Shown piece after piece: positions 46,950 through 59,054 of a DNA stretch of 64,000 nucleotides. This DNA is from Vicia villosa (Eukaryota; Streptophyta; Magnoliopsida; Fabales; Fabaceae). The notes beneath the pieces were generated by a model, which saw only the letters and a list, made by a program, of their open reading frames with translations, did not search any database and was not told the DNA's origin. Position 1 is the first letter of the stretch; each line of letters starts with the position of its first letter. Location: the NCBI RefSeq assembly GCF_029867415.1, contig NW_026705933.1:1-64000 (forward strand), written 5' to 3'. The translations under genes were made by a program, and so were the position numbers.

Positions 46950-47565
46950 TGTACGATGTATATTAAAAATTTATATTTAGAAGAAAAACAGTATATTTTA
47001 TCATTGTCATTATTTTCTTTTTTTCAAATTATGATTTTTTTCTTAATATATTATATTACCAAAGCATTAAAAATAAATTTTTAAAAAATATTTATTATCA
47101 AATATAATCTTGTTTCTATTTATTACCACAAGTTTTTAATATTCTATTACCAAATTACTGGTACCAAATAATTTCTATTATAATAATCATAAATTTATTC
47201 AAACTATTACATGAAATATTAAAAAATATGCATTATATATTACGTCTCTAATTTTTTATATAAATTATTTTTAGGTAATTGTTATTTAATTTTTGTAAGT
47301 GATTTTCACATTGTATTTCCTGTAATATTTTGAATAAATTTATGATTATCATAATAATTAAGAATATTTGGTACCAACAACTTATAAATAAAATATTAAA
47401 AGTCTCCACGAATTTTATAGCTTAATTTGATACAATAAATTGCGTAGCTTAATTTTAATGATTATGGTAATATAATATATTGAGAAAAAAACAACCTAAA
47501 TTTTTAAAAGAAGAAGAAGAAGATAATAAGTTATATTTCTTCTAAATATGAATTTTTATTGTTGA
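46950..47565. repeat. Long imperfect inverted repeat (foldback), about 0.6 kb
   Basis: The two arms pair over most of their length around a centre near 47255. Examples are TGGTACCAAATAATT (left, about 47158) with AATATTTGGTACCA (right, about 47365), ATAATCATAAATTTATTCAAA with its complement near 47335, and ATATATTATATTACCA (about 47045) with TGGTAATATAATATAT (about 47465). A foldback MITE or hairpin RNA source is possible. No coding capacity. Confidence 0.75.
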
Positions 47566-48106
47566 TTTTTCTTATGAATTTTGATAATTTGATATTTTAA
47601 TTAAAAATTTATTATCTTTTTTTTAATATTATTTTATTTTTAATACTTCAAATAGTTTTTTTACTTAATAAATTAATCATTAATTTTTTAATAGTTTCTT
47701 CTTAAATTTAAACCTATAAATAGATTAATAAAGATTAAATATTAAATAATTAATATATTAAACTAATGAAATTTTAAAATTATTTCAATAATATCCCATA
47801 CAAAAATACTTAGAAATGCAATGTGAAAATACGTTAAAAAAAAGCAGGGTTAAACTTGATAAAAATAATTTTAAATGAATTGAAAGTTGATTTTTTTTTT
47901 ATAAAAAATTGATTTAAAAAAGTATATCTATTAAAAAAAATCTAAAATATACTTAACTTAAAATATATATTAAATATTAACGTATGAGACATGACAACTC
48001 ATTATTAGCAAGAATAAAAGAATTAAATTTATGAATTATTAAAATTAGTATTAAAATTTTATCAAATAAAAATGTTTCCATCATAGTCACTCCCTATATA
48101 TATAAA
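47566..48106. other. AT-rich non-coding spacer
   Basis: Very AT-rich sequence with runs of T and A. No feature could be supported. Confidence 0.4.
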
Positions 48107-48124
48107 CATACGCCAAACAAGGAA

Positions 48125-48580
48125 AAAGACAGCGATTTTTTTGGCTTTAGGCAGCGCTTTAAAGCGCTGTCTATTCCCCCGCTGCCGTAGGTAAAGGCAG
48201 CGCTTTTTTTCACCTTAAAAGCGCTGCTAAAGGCACCCTTTAGCCAGCACTTTTACCTATAAAGCGCTGCTAAAGGCCCCCTTTAGACAGCGCTTTTTTA
48301 TTAAAAGCGCTGCTAACGGCTCCCTTTAGACAGCGCTTTTCTAAAACAATGTTTAAGAAAAAGCCTCTTAAAAGCGCTGCTAACGGCTCCCTTTAGACAG
48401 CGCTTTTCTGAAACAATGTTTAAGAAAAAGCCTCTTAAAAGCGCTGCTAAAGGCCAACTTTAGCCAGCGCTTTTGTCTTAAAAGCGCTGTTAAAGGCCCT
48501 CTTTAGGCAGCGCTTTTCTGAACAAAATTTTTAAAGAGCTTTTAGGCAGCGCTTCTCTTTTAAAGCGTTGTCTAATGTCC
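48125..48580. repeat. Subterminal AGCGCTG repeats, left end
   Basis: Units such as TTAGACAGCGCTTTT and TTAAAAGCGCTGCTAAAGGC alternate in both orientations about ten times. One block of about 67 bases (CCTCTTAAAAGCGCTGCTAA...) is directly repeated near 48362 and 48430. Confidence 0.85.
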
Positions 48581-48788
48581 ACGAAATTTTAAAATGTATC
48601 TATTTAAAAAAGGCTTGCCCTAGGTTTTCACCACATTTTGCACCTGTAATTAGCATTACAAATTTCAAATATAAACATCAAACCCAACACCATATAAACA
48701 ACCACAAAAAACTCTATTTTTCAGAGCTAAGATGCTAAGAATATATATATACTAATAAACTTTGTATTTTTTATATGCTAAGATGCTA

Positions 48789-48908
<120 letters not shown>

Positions 48909-49004
48909 TAATAAACAACAAAATTACATCCAATTCAATGAAAACAATTGCATCATCCAAAACATTGTTATTTTTTTACACAAGTCAAAAGGATGCTAAA
49001 TATC

Positions 49005-49052
49005 TACTTTTTCTTCTTGCCAGCAACTGTAACCTTTTTACCATTCAATGTC
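49005..49052 (-). pseudogene. Short terminal exon of unknown origin
   Basis: After a TTGCAG acceptor the minus strand reads [15 protein letters not shown] and a stop. The sequence looks like the lysine-rich C-terminus of some protein. The donor gene was not recognised. It would be the last exon of the chimeric transcription unit. Confidence 0.35.
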
Positions 49053-49305
49053 CTGCAATTGCATCAAACCATTACAATCACAAAACAGAATAAAAAAAAA
49101 ACCAAAAACAAAATAATATAAAGGTGAAAAACATTCTGCATTAGTGTCCATAAAACCATTCTACATTTGCCACGAATGTATTTCAAACGGCCTACATATC
49201 ACTAAATAATCTATGTAGATAAATCAAATATGTCATCCAATATAGGACCTGATATTATTGTGATTGAAGCCAAATTAAGTAAAACTACCTGGAAATATCC
49301 TATGA

Positions 49306-50183
49306 AGGTAGACCAAATATCCACTTAGATCCTTCACAAGTGTGTACAAAGTTCATGCTTTTTCTATAAACAAACTTTCCTTCCTCCATAATCACTTCAT
49401 AAACCTCCCTTTCTTTCTGCATAAGTAACCAAAAAAAAATAAGTTAAACCACTTATAATAGAGAGAATATTTTAGTGGCTGCTCAAATATTATATTCATA
49501 AAGTATGGTTTATTGCATTGAACACACTAAACACAAATTTAATTTAATATAATTAAGTCCTAAGATGCACCACTTGCACTCTATAATTGACCAAATTACA
49601 TAGTACTTGGATTGAATTCCATCATGATCAATATGAAAAAATTATAATATAAAGTCCAATCAAATTATATATTATGTGTTTGTATTAGATGAAAGTGAAA
49701 GCACTTACTGGTCCAAGGTATTTTATAAACAGCTTCTGTAAATCAATTCTTGGACATTCGTCGCGATTTACTTCTTTTCCATCTCCAACATCCAACCTTT
49801 ATGTCACAAAATCAAATTATAAAATCAATGATCAAAGTTATGTTAAATGTTAATACATGATTTAGTATTTGAATTAGAATGGTTTAAAAATTTTACCAGT
49901 AGAAAAAAGGTTGAGTGCTCTGGCTATGAAACCAAACATTATAGTATAAGTGCAAGTTGTGTCCATATCGATGTCGAGGATCAATCTGCAAATTACAAGA
50001 AAATTTTAATTTTCAATTAATGAGATTAATTTGATAAATAAATGTGAATGAATGTTAATTTTGTTTTAATTTAACCAGCTTCTTAATTAAAGTCAATAAT
50101 TAGAGATATGAACTTACAGCTTCAAGCCAATGTCTAAGTGCTAATTTGTGTGCTTTATCATCTTTACACAATCCTTTTCCCAC
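49306..50183 (-). pseudogene. IQM (IQ-motif calmodulin-binding) gene fragment, 4 exons
   Basis: Four exons with GT/AG borders are seen: 50183-50118 (GKGLCKDDKAHKLALRHWLE), 49985-49897 ([15 protein letters not shown]), 49796-49709 (LDVGDGKEVNRDECP) and 49416 to about 49306 (KEREVYEVIMEEGKF, EGSKWIF). These match the central conserved part of the plant IQM family of calmodulin-binding proteins. The IQ motif, the N-terminal part and the C-terminal half are missing. After EGSKWIF the frame runs into GLPS and a stop, which points to a break. The exons lie in the same orientation directly downstream of the SEC14-like exons. Confidence 0.8.
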
Positions 50184-50474
50184 CTACCAACAGCCAACAA
50201 ACAAAAAAAGTTAATTGATGACAAATTCTTAAAAGATTGTGTCGGAAAGTAAATGAAAACTTTGAATTCTTCTCTATGATCCAGTCAAATATATAATTGA
50301 AAAATCCAAATTAATATCTAATCAATTACTCGCCCAGTCAAATGTATAGTTTCTCTATGGTCCAGTCAACTAGCATATATATTTTGGTAAAAACAAAGCC
50401 TAAAACAAAGCCTAAACTTTGAATTCTTCTGCTATTAATTTATGAAGTAACTAAGATGGTATTAGAAACTATAC

Positions 50475-52575
50475 CATTGGATAAGACACCTTATCACATT
50501 CAATTACTCGCCCCTCATCATTAGTAACAGTTACTATTTGTCTAGAGCATTGTATTTCCCCATTTAGAACCATCTGCATTCATAAAACTGTCTTAGCTGA
50601 GATGCGATAGCAGAAGCAAAAACAAGATAACTAGCATATATATTTTGGTAAAAACAAAGCCTAATATTTACATAATCAAACCTTCATAATGTTTGGATCT
50701 TGCCATGGTCCTTTATCAGACCTCATACAACCGCCTTGTTCTGCGCAAGTACAACTACCACCAAGAAAATCTGGCAGCTCATTGAAAATCACAAAGATAG
50801 TGAGAATGTCTTATTGATAATACAAGTTGACTGAGAAATAACATGATTAAGAACATCAATGTATAGTTACCTGACGTCAATAATTTCAAATAACTTATTC
50901 TGGAACTTGTTTCCTAGAACCTAATTGAACATTAAATTATTTAATTAATCCCATATATATAGTCTATCAACTGTGAAATATTATTATTTGATGGAAGTAC
51001 TTCAAAAATAAACAAACATAACTAATAACTCAATAATTAATACATACGTTTATCTTTGAACTAGTTTTGGGATCAAGAAATGTTTTCATTGTGTTCCAAA
51101 GAAGCTTGAAACCAGGTCCAACATTGATTATGAACATTCAGCATAATGTCTGCATTGAATCATTTACAACAAGTTAGAAGAGCTAATAGAACAATAAATT
51201 CAGAAACCACAAAGAATTGAAAACTATAAAAAAAAACTCATGATGAAAACAACATACTTCAGGATAGTAGTCACCATCAATTTTCTGCAGCCGCATGATG
51301 AGATCCCTTGCGGTCTTTGAGAAGTTTTTGAAACCCTACAGAGCATAAGGAAGAATAATGCAAACCAGTTATTGACTAAATTTAAGTCAAATCGGTGCCA
51401 AGAAAATTTTCAAGTCAAGATCATTTAGACAATAAACATACCACACCATGAACATCCAAAATGGTTGTACTTGAATCATTGTGTCTCTTTGCAGCAATAG
51501 AACAAGCAGGAAACTTAACAGCAAACGTTTTCTCAAAACCCTGTACATGGTATTTTAAATACCTTTCCATGGTAGTTACTTGCATAAGCTTATTGGGATC
51601 AACTTTACCTAGCCTCTCAATATAAATAGGTCTTCCTTCCTTATCAACGCCATGATAACCATGTGGATAGTATTGTAGGACTTCATCAAACTCACTGAAC
51701 TCAAAATCCTAGAGGAAATCAAAGGAGGGAAAGTATGAACAACAATTTCAAGAAGACTAAAACATATGGAGGATCAATTTAAACACGATTAACCAAAGAA
51801 TAAAACCCAACAAAAAAAGGTTGGATATATTTTTAGATTGGATTACTCACCTCCATAATTGTATCAGTACCATACTCTTTCCTCCATTGGATCATGTTAG
51901 CCCACATGTGCTTTGCCTTCTCGACGTCAAACTTTCTTGCTTTCAAAAATCTGCAATAAAGTCAGGTAATTCAAATTTTAAATTATAATCCAAGTTAAAC
52001 ATGTCATCTGTAAAATCTCCAGTTTAAACATGCTAAGATACCCTCTATGCAAAGCACAAAATGCCATATCTTGTATGTGTAATTTGAAGTATGAATGTTG
52101 TGATTCAAACCAAACTACATAGATGACTAAATCAATGACGAAATCATTAACCATGCATTAGTAAAGATCACTGCAATCTCTATAACTAAACTAGTAGAGA
52201 AAAAGAGGCAATTTATATATGATAATCTATCTCATCCAATTCACATAGTTAAATCAACAATGAATCAAAAAATCTCAGTAACCTCAATAAAGTATGATAG
52301 TCATCGTGTCTAGGCGGCAACAAATTCTCCAAAATAAGAAAATGTCGAAAAGCATCCACAGCTTGCAGCTCCTTAACATCTCGAACATCCTCAATGGCAA
52401 GCGAATTACTCCGGCTCGCATTCTTTCTCCGGCTTTTCTTCCTGAGAGAATGCCGAAACTTACTGGAAGCATTAATCGCTTACTTTTTCAAACTCCCAAT
52501 TCTCGTCCTCCTATCGTCTTCGGAATTCTCAAAATCCGATTTCCGCTCCCTTCTTTCATCATGCCGTAAACCCTA
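50475..52575 (-). pseudogene. SEC14-like (SFH-type) lipid-transfer gene fragment, 9 exons
   Basis: Nine consecutive exons with introns are readable: 52575-52283, 51950-51851, 51708-51442, 51335-51258, 51149-51048, 50920-50871, about 50787-50682 and 50573-50475, with the first possibly holding two. They encode [57 protein letters not shown], the CRAL-TRIO core ([57 protein letters not shown]) and [12 protein letters not shown]. The family moves phosphatidylinositol and phosphatidylcholine between membranes. Lesions: AAA to TAA after SLKK in the first exon, TGA in place of Arg after TLC at about 51139, and a CAG acceptor changed to CAA before ELPDF (about 50790). The C-terminal nodulin-like half is absent. 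Confidence 0.88.
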
Positions 52576-52716
52576 CTGCAATATCAAAATCAAACCAATA
52601 AGAAATTCTGCAGAATTTAACAAAACCTTTTGAAACCTATATCAAATGCAATAATTAAAGATACTTCAAATAGAATAATACAGATGCAATGAAAGAACGA
52701 ACAGCAATGAACAAAC

Positions 52717-52857
52717 ATCAACCTTATTCGTCTTCCTCATCTCCTTCAAACACGCACCCATAACTTCAACAATGGCCTTATGAATCCCCATCACGTACTT
52801 ACTCATCGGAACCCTAATCCCCATCATGTACGAACCGTGTGTCTGGATCCCACACAT
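52717..52857 (-). pseudogene. XPF/UVH1 (ERCC4) endonuclease gene fragment
   Basis: From ATG at 52857 the frame reads MCGIQTHGSYMMGI, then RVPMSKYVMGIHKAIVEVM and CLKEMRKTNKVD. The second and third parts match the plant homologue of XPF (structure-specific nuclease of nucleotide excision repair) in its N-terminal helicase-like region. After KVD a GTTTGT donor-like site follows and similarity ends. It would be the first coding exon of the chimeric unit. Only about 35 residues are captured, far short of the full protein of over 900. Confidence 0.75.
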
Positions 52858-52981
52858 TTCGAGGAGAAGTTGATGAAACCCTAACCGGCGGCGATGGTGA
52901 AAGCGATTTCAGAAACGGAGAAGTTGATCGGTGAATTGTAGAGAGATAGAGTTAGAGAGAGAAACAATTAGAGAGAGAAAG

Positions 52982-52983
<2 letters not shown>

Positions 52984-53028
<45 letters not shown>
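52984..53028. repeat. (GA)n microsatellite
   Basis: A run of about 22 GA dinucleotides in the presumed leader of the captured transcription unit. GA-rich leaders are common in plant genes. Confidence 0.95.
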
Positions 53029-53030
<2 letters not shown>

Positions 53031-53179
53031 AGGGTTTGAATAGATCTGATCAGATCTTGGAAGAAGCTTCTTAGAGTTGTTGAAATATTTTTTTGGGTTT
53101 GGTTTTCCTATTTTTTGTTCGCAGAGAAATGACAATTTCAACGACCTCGTTTATAAGGTCTTTTGTTTACTTCACTGTT

Positions 53180-53465
53180 TAGGCAGCGCTTTTAAGATAT
53201 ATTTTTTTAAAATTTATTTGACTTTAGACAGCGCTATTTAGAAGTGCTGGCTAATGTGGTTTTTTACCAGCGCTTTTTAAAAAGCGCTTTTTAAAGCAAC
53301 CCTTTTAGCAGCGCTTTTCAGAAGCGCTGTCTAAGGTCGGGTTTTTAGCAGCGCTTTTACTCATTTTTGTATACAATTTCCGTGTTTTAATTTTTATTTT
53401 ACTTATAGCAGCGCTTTTGTATAAAAGCGCTGTCTAAGGTGCGCTGTCTAAAGGCCTTTTTGGCG
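53180..53465. repeat. Subterminal AGCGCTG repeats, right end
   Basis: About eight copies of GCAGCGCTTTT or AAAAGCGCTGTCTAAGG in both orientations, matching the left-end array in kind. Confidence 0.85.
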
Positions 53466-53499
53466 TAGTAGATGTAAGGAAAGAAATATAGTTTGAAAG

Positions 53500-53664
53500 A
53501 TAGCCCTAGCTGAGACAATTTACGAGATTTGGCGTGGCAAAAATGATATGTGTTTTTCGCAGAAAAGCATAGATCGTACTCTGAGTGAGAGAATCATACA
53601 TAATGTGAAAATTCGTTGTAACATGTATAGAAAACTAAGCAGAAAGATTCTGAATTATGCTTAA
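53500..53664 (+). pseudogene. LINE ORF2 C-terminal tail
   Basis: The plus strand reads IALAETIYEIWRGKNDMCFS and RIIHNVKIRCNMYRK and stops at TAA (53664). This is the usual C-terminal end of plant LINE ORF2 behind the zf-RVT domain. The upstream part is separated by the Pack-CACTA element or lost. Confidence 0.65.
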
Positions 53665-54845
53665 ATTTAATTATTTTGTCTTCCATGGATCTTAGCGGTC
53701 GGATGCACTAATTGTTTTTGGATAACGAGAGAAGTTCACATTGACTCCAAAAATAGAGAGTATGAAAGAGCATCTCTCTATCATCTAACATATAAGATAG
53801 TTTATTGATTTGAAAATTACCATTTTGCTCTGCTGGTCATACAACGCGCCACGTAGATGGCTTCAGCTTCCTTCTATTGCTTTTCTTTCTTTTCCTGCCT
53901 TGGCTTCTGTTTTGCAAACAAACCTAGTGTTTTGAAAAATATTATCGAATATTATATCCTTTCAATATCAAATTTCCATTTATTCTATAAAACCCGAAAT
54001 ACTTCTAAATCTTTTGCTTGCTGCTTTATCGCATCAACAAAGAGGCCGACATCTTCGCTATCTCCCCACACGAAATCCCCGATATTGATCCACAAGTGGC
54101 TTGTCACCAATTGAACCTAGACGTCGGGTCCAAGTACATATCCAAATGACAAAGAAAACAATCTCTTGAAAAATCTGAAGCTACTGAGAAAATAGTGGGA
54201 GGTCTATTAGGCGCCAACTTTATTTTAGAAGTAAAGTATGTTAAATGGCTGTCTAATTATGTTCTTATTTAAAAGGCCCCGATCATTTGGATAATGTGTA
54301 TTGATTACACAAACCTTAATCATGCGTGTCCTAAAGATTTTGGTGTTAAAATGTTGAGTTTTTTGTGTTACAAATTTTGGCTATATTTAGGCATGATTGT
54401 TTATAACACATGAAACCGTGTGATTGTTGATTGTGATAACATGTTTTCTATGATAAATTTATGATATGATGACCATAATTGTGTTTAGTTGATACCATAA
54501 TGTTTTATAATGAAAATGTGTGATCTTTGAAGCTTATGTGTTGAATTATTGTGAAAGATCCGGATTCTAGTTTATTGATACAAATCAAAGGGTTTGAAAT
54601 TTGAATCAAGGGATCAATCATGCATTTTTATGACTCTAATTCGAGTCACAAATAGGCATGATTCGAGTAATGAAGGGACAAATGGTAATTCTTTCAAAGA
54701 TTTCCACATATCACGATCCGTCCCTTCTATGAAAAATTTCATTTACTCTTTCCTCAAACAATTCCCTTCTCCATGAAGGATGTAGGTTTTTTTAGTGAAT
54801 ATCTTAAAGACATTTTTCCTCCGGAGGATATTAGTCCTTAACAAA
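53665..54845. other. Non-coding, no gene recognised
   Basis: Open frames at 53857-54114 and 54594-54776 have no known domain. Sequence is AT-rich. Confidence 0.4.
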
Positions 54846-55440
54846 AGTTAGGCTCTGATGCCACTTGTTGAACAAGTGACTTTAAGCACGCGGAGGGGTG
54901 AAATGCAGTATTCAAAATTTGTGACTAATTTTATATCTTTCTCGATTAAGATCATATTAGTAATTTTAAGTGAGTAATTTGCACTTGAAGTAAAATAATG
55001 AAAATATATTACAAAAAAAAAAGGATAGGGTTAGAAATATTGAACCATAGATTTATACAAGTTTGGTCGAATGCTGGACCAGTCATGTCTCCAAGAGGTC
55101 TTCTTGATTAAACATTTGCTTGTTGCTCACTCTTGGAGGCTGAAGCCTTTGTTTATTCACTTTGAAATGGATAAAGCATACTCGTTTCTAAAAAGGTTTT
55201 CTAGAGTTGCGTAAGGGCAAAAAAAGAAGTTTGAGGAGTTGAATTGATTTTATACGGATATAATTGTCAAATGTCCAAGCTATACCGCCTGTATTCAAAC
55301 ACTTTCGGAAAGATTGGAAATTCATCCAGCTCACCAGTTTAATCATTTTTTTGAAAAGAGCGAGACGGGTTTAGTCTTTAACTCTTTAAAAGTGGGTGTG
55401 TATCAAGTGGCCAAACTATGCGTCTTGTAATCAGATACTC
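54846..55440 (-). mobile_element. Possible copia-type PBS and LTR remnant
   Basis: GGCTCTGATGCCACTTGTTG (54851-54870) is, inverted, a one-base variant of the common TGGTATCAGAGCC primer site next to an LTR start TGTTGAACAAG. No LTR partner or coding region was found, so only a remnant is claimed. Confidence 0.3.
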
Positions 55441-55854
55441 GTGAGAAATGTAGGAAATGATTTATTTATTGAAGATATAAAAATGAGAATAAAATTTACA
55501 TTTGAATGATATAAAATTTTGACAACCTTATTATATGGTATTTATTATATGGTATTCGATATTGCTGATAGACAATTCATAAATTTTAGACTCCAAAGTA
55601 AAATTTTAGATCCCAAAGTAAAATAAGTGTAGAAAGTGTCAAAGAAATAAGTTGCAACTATCAAAATATAAACATAAACAAGAAAAAAATATAAAAAAAA
55701 ATGCAAAAGAAGAATAAAATATACAATAGAGATTACAACTGAATAGTTTAGAACTGTGTAATAATTTAGATATTTATTATTACTTAAAATCCACAAAAAC
55801 AAATTGGAAAGCCATGCTTTTATTCAACTACAACATATCTCTCTTTGAATGCAT

Positions 55855-56490
55855 TCATACGGAGAATTTCTCAAGCTCATTATAACTTTCATCACAATCA
55901 GTTTCATCAACATCAGATAAAGGCCCAAATTCATTATCCACGTTCATCTCTATTGGGCAATCAAATATTCTACAAAGAACAAAACCATCCTGCAAAATAT
56001 TTAATTGAAAGTTGTTAGAAGTTAACAAAAGTTACAAAAGTAAAAAAAGAGTTAGTTTTCCCAAATATCATACCTGCGGATTGTCTACCAAAGCATATTC
56101 ATACATAGTCCAATTAGTTTTTTCTGAATCATTCGGGGATTTTCCAAGATAGAAAACAAAGAGAGTTTTAGTTCCTAAAACTACGTTATCTGCATTAGTA
56201 ATATTACAAACATTTCCTTTCTTCTTCCAAAATCCGGTCTTGCAATATCTTCTTTCCTCGTTAATTTTTGCAGTAAAACAATACCAGTGCCAGTGCCTAC
56301 CATTGTAGATTGAATAGGATGACGCGGGAGACAATTCGAAGGGATCAGACTCATATAGGTTCATCTCTTTAATCATGTGAGCGCCATTGAAAATATGGAG
56401 GTCTTCATTATTTTTGTTGGCAAGGTAATAGCCAATAAGAATCTCATCATTAGGAATGAAAACAACACCAGGTGGAAGAAAAGCAGCCAT
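55855..56490 (-). CDS. NAC-like transcription factor, copy 4 (two exons)
   Basis: Exon 1 runs from ATG at 56490 to 56074 (139 codons) and ends at GCAG/GTATGA; exon 2 runs from TGCAG/GA at 55989 to the TGA at 55855. The joined frame gives about 183 residues without lesions. NAC subdomains are clear: LPPGVVFIPNDEILIGYYLA, HWHWYCFTAKI with TGFWKKKG, LGTKTLFVFYLGKSPND with TNWTMYEYAL, and DGFVLCRIFDCP. A short acidic tail (GPLSDVDETDCDES) replaces the normal long C-terminal region. It belongs to the same subfamily as copies 1 and 2 and is the intact sister of copy 3. A DNA-binding role without a classical activation domain is inferred. Confidence 0.75.
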
Positions 56491-56494
56491 TTCA

Positions 56495-57230
56495 ATGAAA
56501 CGAGAGACAAAGTTAGAGATATAATGAATTATTAGTGTGAGTTGTTGAAGATGATAAGCTCCCTGATCAGAGTAATATTTGTTCTTCTCAGTCTACAACT
56601 CCTGCGACATGATCAGTAAGCATGCATGTAATAAAAATATACATATTAATGATGTCAATATATATTATATATTCTTTTTAAAATCAAAGAAATTGAAACT
56701 ACTCAGATCAGAACAAAATATAGGTGCAAAATAAAATGTTGCATACCATAACCAATGTAGATACAAGCACCTTCCTTTGTGATTTTCTTCCTCGTACTGG
56801 CTTGGACTAGAGACAACAGAAATGATTTGAAATTGGCTTCCTCGTACTGGCTTGGATTAGAGACAACTGAAATGATATGAAATTGGCTAAAACTAAAGAG
56901 AGCAGAATGAATATAAATATCAGCAAAAGAAGGTGCAAGTAAGGAAACAATTTAGAGATATTATTACTTTAACGTTAAAATTTTAAAATAATTTTTCTAC
57001 CTTACGTAATTTTCTAACGAAATTTAATGTTTTTATATTTTTTCTATCTTATTTCATTTTTCCCTTTTAAATTAATTCCCCCCTCTTATATAATTTCCTA
57101 TCTTAAATTAATTTTTTGAAATAACTTTCTATGTTATATAATTTTCCTATTTTAAATTAATTTTTTAATATAATTTCTATTTAAATTAGTTTTAAAACTT
57201 TTTCCATCTTATAGGATTTTTCTATAAGAA
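56495..57230. other. Upstream region of NAC-like copy 4
   Basis: 56495-56930 is homologous to 45490-46300 upstream of copy 3. A GGCTTCCTCGTACTGGCTTGG phrase is tandemly repeated near 56790 and 56835. 56940-57230 is T-rich sequence without a recognised feature. Confidence 0.5.
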
Positions 57231-57247
57231 CGTGTTAAGTCTATATT

Positions 57248-57372
57248 TTTTTTTTTTTTAACAAAAAGTTGATGGTTTATAAGTACCACCAACTTGTTTA
57301 CAAAGAAAATACTACATTGCTGCTGCCAAGGATCGAACCCTGGACCAACAGCCTACACCCGCTCAGTCAGCT
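57248..57372 (-). mobile_element. tRNA-derived SINE with target duplication
   Basis: On the minus strand CTGACTGAGCGGGTGT resembles a pol III A box and CCAGGGTTCGATCCTTGG a B box. A short body and an A-tail (T-run at about 57246-57261 on the plus strand) follow. The 15-bp direct repeat TGTTAAGTCTATATT flanks it (57233-57247 and 57373-57387), the expected result of target-primed insertion. The length of about 125 bases fits a short plant SINE. Confidence 0.85.
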
Positions 57373-57699
57373 TGTTAAGTCTATATTATAAAGGCCCATA
57401 GTATATAATATTTGGCGAGTTTGTGCTAATATGTGAAAGTGTTCTGTTGACAATCAAAAGTTTCAAGAACTTTACTATTCACCATTATTGAAGAAATTAA
57501 TAATTTTTTTCGTCTATGATAAAGTATTTTTTTAAAACCAAAATAACCACATAATATTAATTAAATATTTTCATCCTTGCAATTTCTACTAGGCCCTTGA
57601 CGAAATATTGAAAATGCCCTCTTGAGTTCAGATATATATATCCGAAAGCATCAAAAAGTTGATTATAAGAACTCGCACTAGGGGTGCAACCCTTACAAG

Positions 57700-58630
57700 C
57701 CGGACAACCTATAAAGAATTGAAACAATCCAATGGTAATTTATAGCAGTCATAAAAACTACACGACAAAAGCGGATTATAAGAAGCTAACCAACTCCAAG
57801 AAAGAAACATAACATTGAAACACATCTTATCGAAACTATAAGCAACGTTGTCAAAAATCATGGCATTTCTCATGATCCAAAGACTCCAAACAGTAGCAAT
57901 CCAAATAGAGTTAATTTTCTTCCTAGCTTTCACATTTTTCACCTTCTCTTGAATTATACCGAAATCCAAAAACTCCGCTAACGTGAAAGGGAGATCCTCC
58001 CCTAACCAAAGATAGATCCACCTCCAAAAAGCCTTCGCCACATTACATAGAAAAAACAAATGAGTAGAAGTCTCCAAATGAATCTTGCAAAAGTCGCAAA
58101 GAAGGTTAGAAGAAATATCAAGAACTCCTCTTTTACTCAAAGAGTCTTTTGTAGGTAGTCTATTGATACACACCCTCCACATAAAAATCTGAGTTTTGAA
58201 CGGGACAAACGAATTACAAAAAATCTTTAATAACTTCACCATAGAGGGCATCCACGACATCTCTTTACTATCAGCCAGCAACATTGAAACGCTAGCCACC
58301 GAGAAACACCTGTCCGGATTCAATCTCCACCGGAATTCGTCAACTCCTTCCTTCTCTAGGTTGACCGACTGCAGCAGGGCCAGCAGCTGCAGCCACTAAT
58401 CTTTGATGGTGCTGCTGGCCGCGGGTAACAGCTCCAAAAATGCAGCACAGAAAATACTGGCTGTTTGCCATACAGCCTCATCATCCTCCCAAGAAACCAA
58501 ATCAGCCACTGTACAGAACTTATTAGAAGAGATTTCAAATAAATCCGGAAACTTGAAACACAAAATTTGTTCGCCTATCCATAGACCAAACCAGAAATGC
58601 AAATCTGAATTCTTAAAAAGGTTAGTTCGA
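57700..58630 (-). pseudogene. LINE ORF2 3' part (zf-RVT), truncated
   Basis: The frame 58323-57709 encodes the reverse-transcriptase zinc-binding region: MWRVCINRLPTKDSLSKRGV, LLCDFCKIHLETSTHLFFLC and IATVWSLWIMRNAMIF. Upstream, 58602-58396 in the same reading frame gives HFWFGLWIGEQILCFKFPDL before a TAG, also LINE-like. The RT catalytic domain is missing, as usual for 5'-truncated LINE copies. The TTG at 58323 is not a natural start. Confidence 0.8.
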
Positions 58631-59054
58631 ATATGCGTTTTCGAATACCCGATGCAAGTTATGGCGGTTTCAGGGTGCTCTTACGCCGGTTTCAAATGCC
58701 ACAATTTAAAAAAAAAAAGTAGAGAATTGTGGCAGTTTCCCAAACACAGTATTATTGTAGAACATGATGGATTCCATGCACCTTTGTTTCACAAAATATA
58801 CAATACTTCCCTTGTGCAACATAAACCTTTGATTGCTTTGTGTTATATGTTTGTCTTGCTTTTCGTTCACATCACACCGCCAATATCTTTTTTGAAATAA
58901 TATGTGGGTGTTGGATTTTTTTTGCTGGGATGTGTGGTTATTCACTAAAAATGTTGGACATGAATTTAAATGATGGTGTGGAAAAGTAATCAGGGGTTGT
59001 CCCTTTCCAGCTTCCATTTAATGCCTTCTAATTCTACATGGTTTCACATGATTA
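58631..59054. other. Non-coding, no gene recognised
   Basis: Open frames on both strands here show no known domain. Confidence 0.4.

Noticed and set aside
49306..52857. A working three-domain fusion gene (XPF-SEC14-IQM)
   Set aside because: Two nonsense codons, a lost splice acceptor and a broken end in the IQM part, all between CACTA subterminal repeats, favour a transduplication.
58403..58900. 165-codon plus-strand open frame
   Set aside because: Its first part is antisense to the LINE ORF2 fragment and the remainder has no recognised domain.
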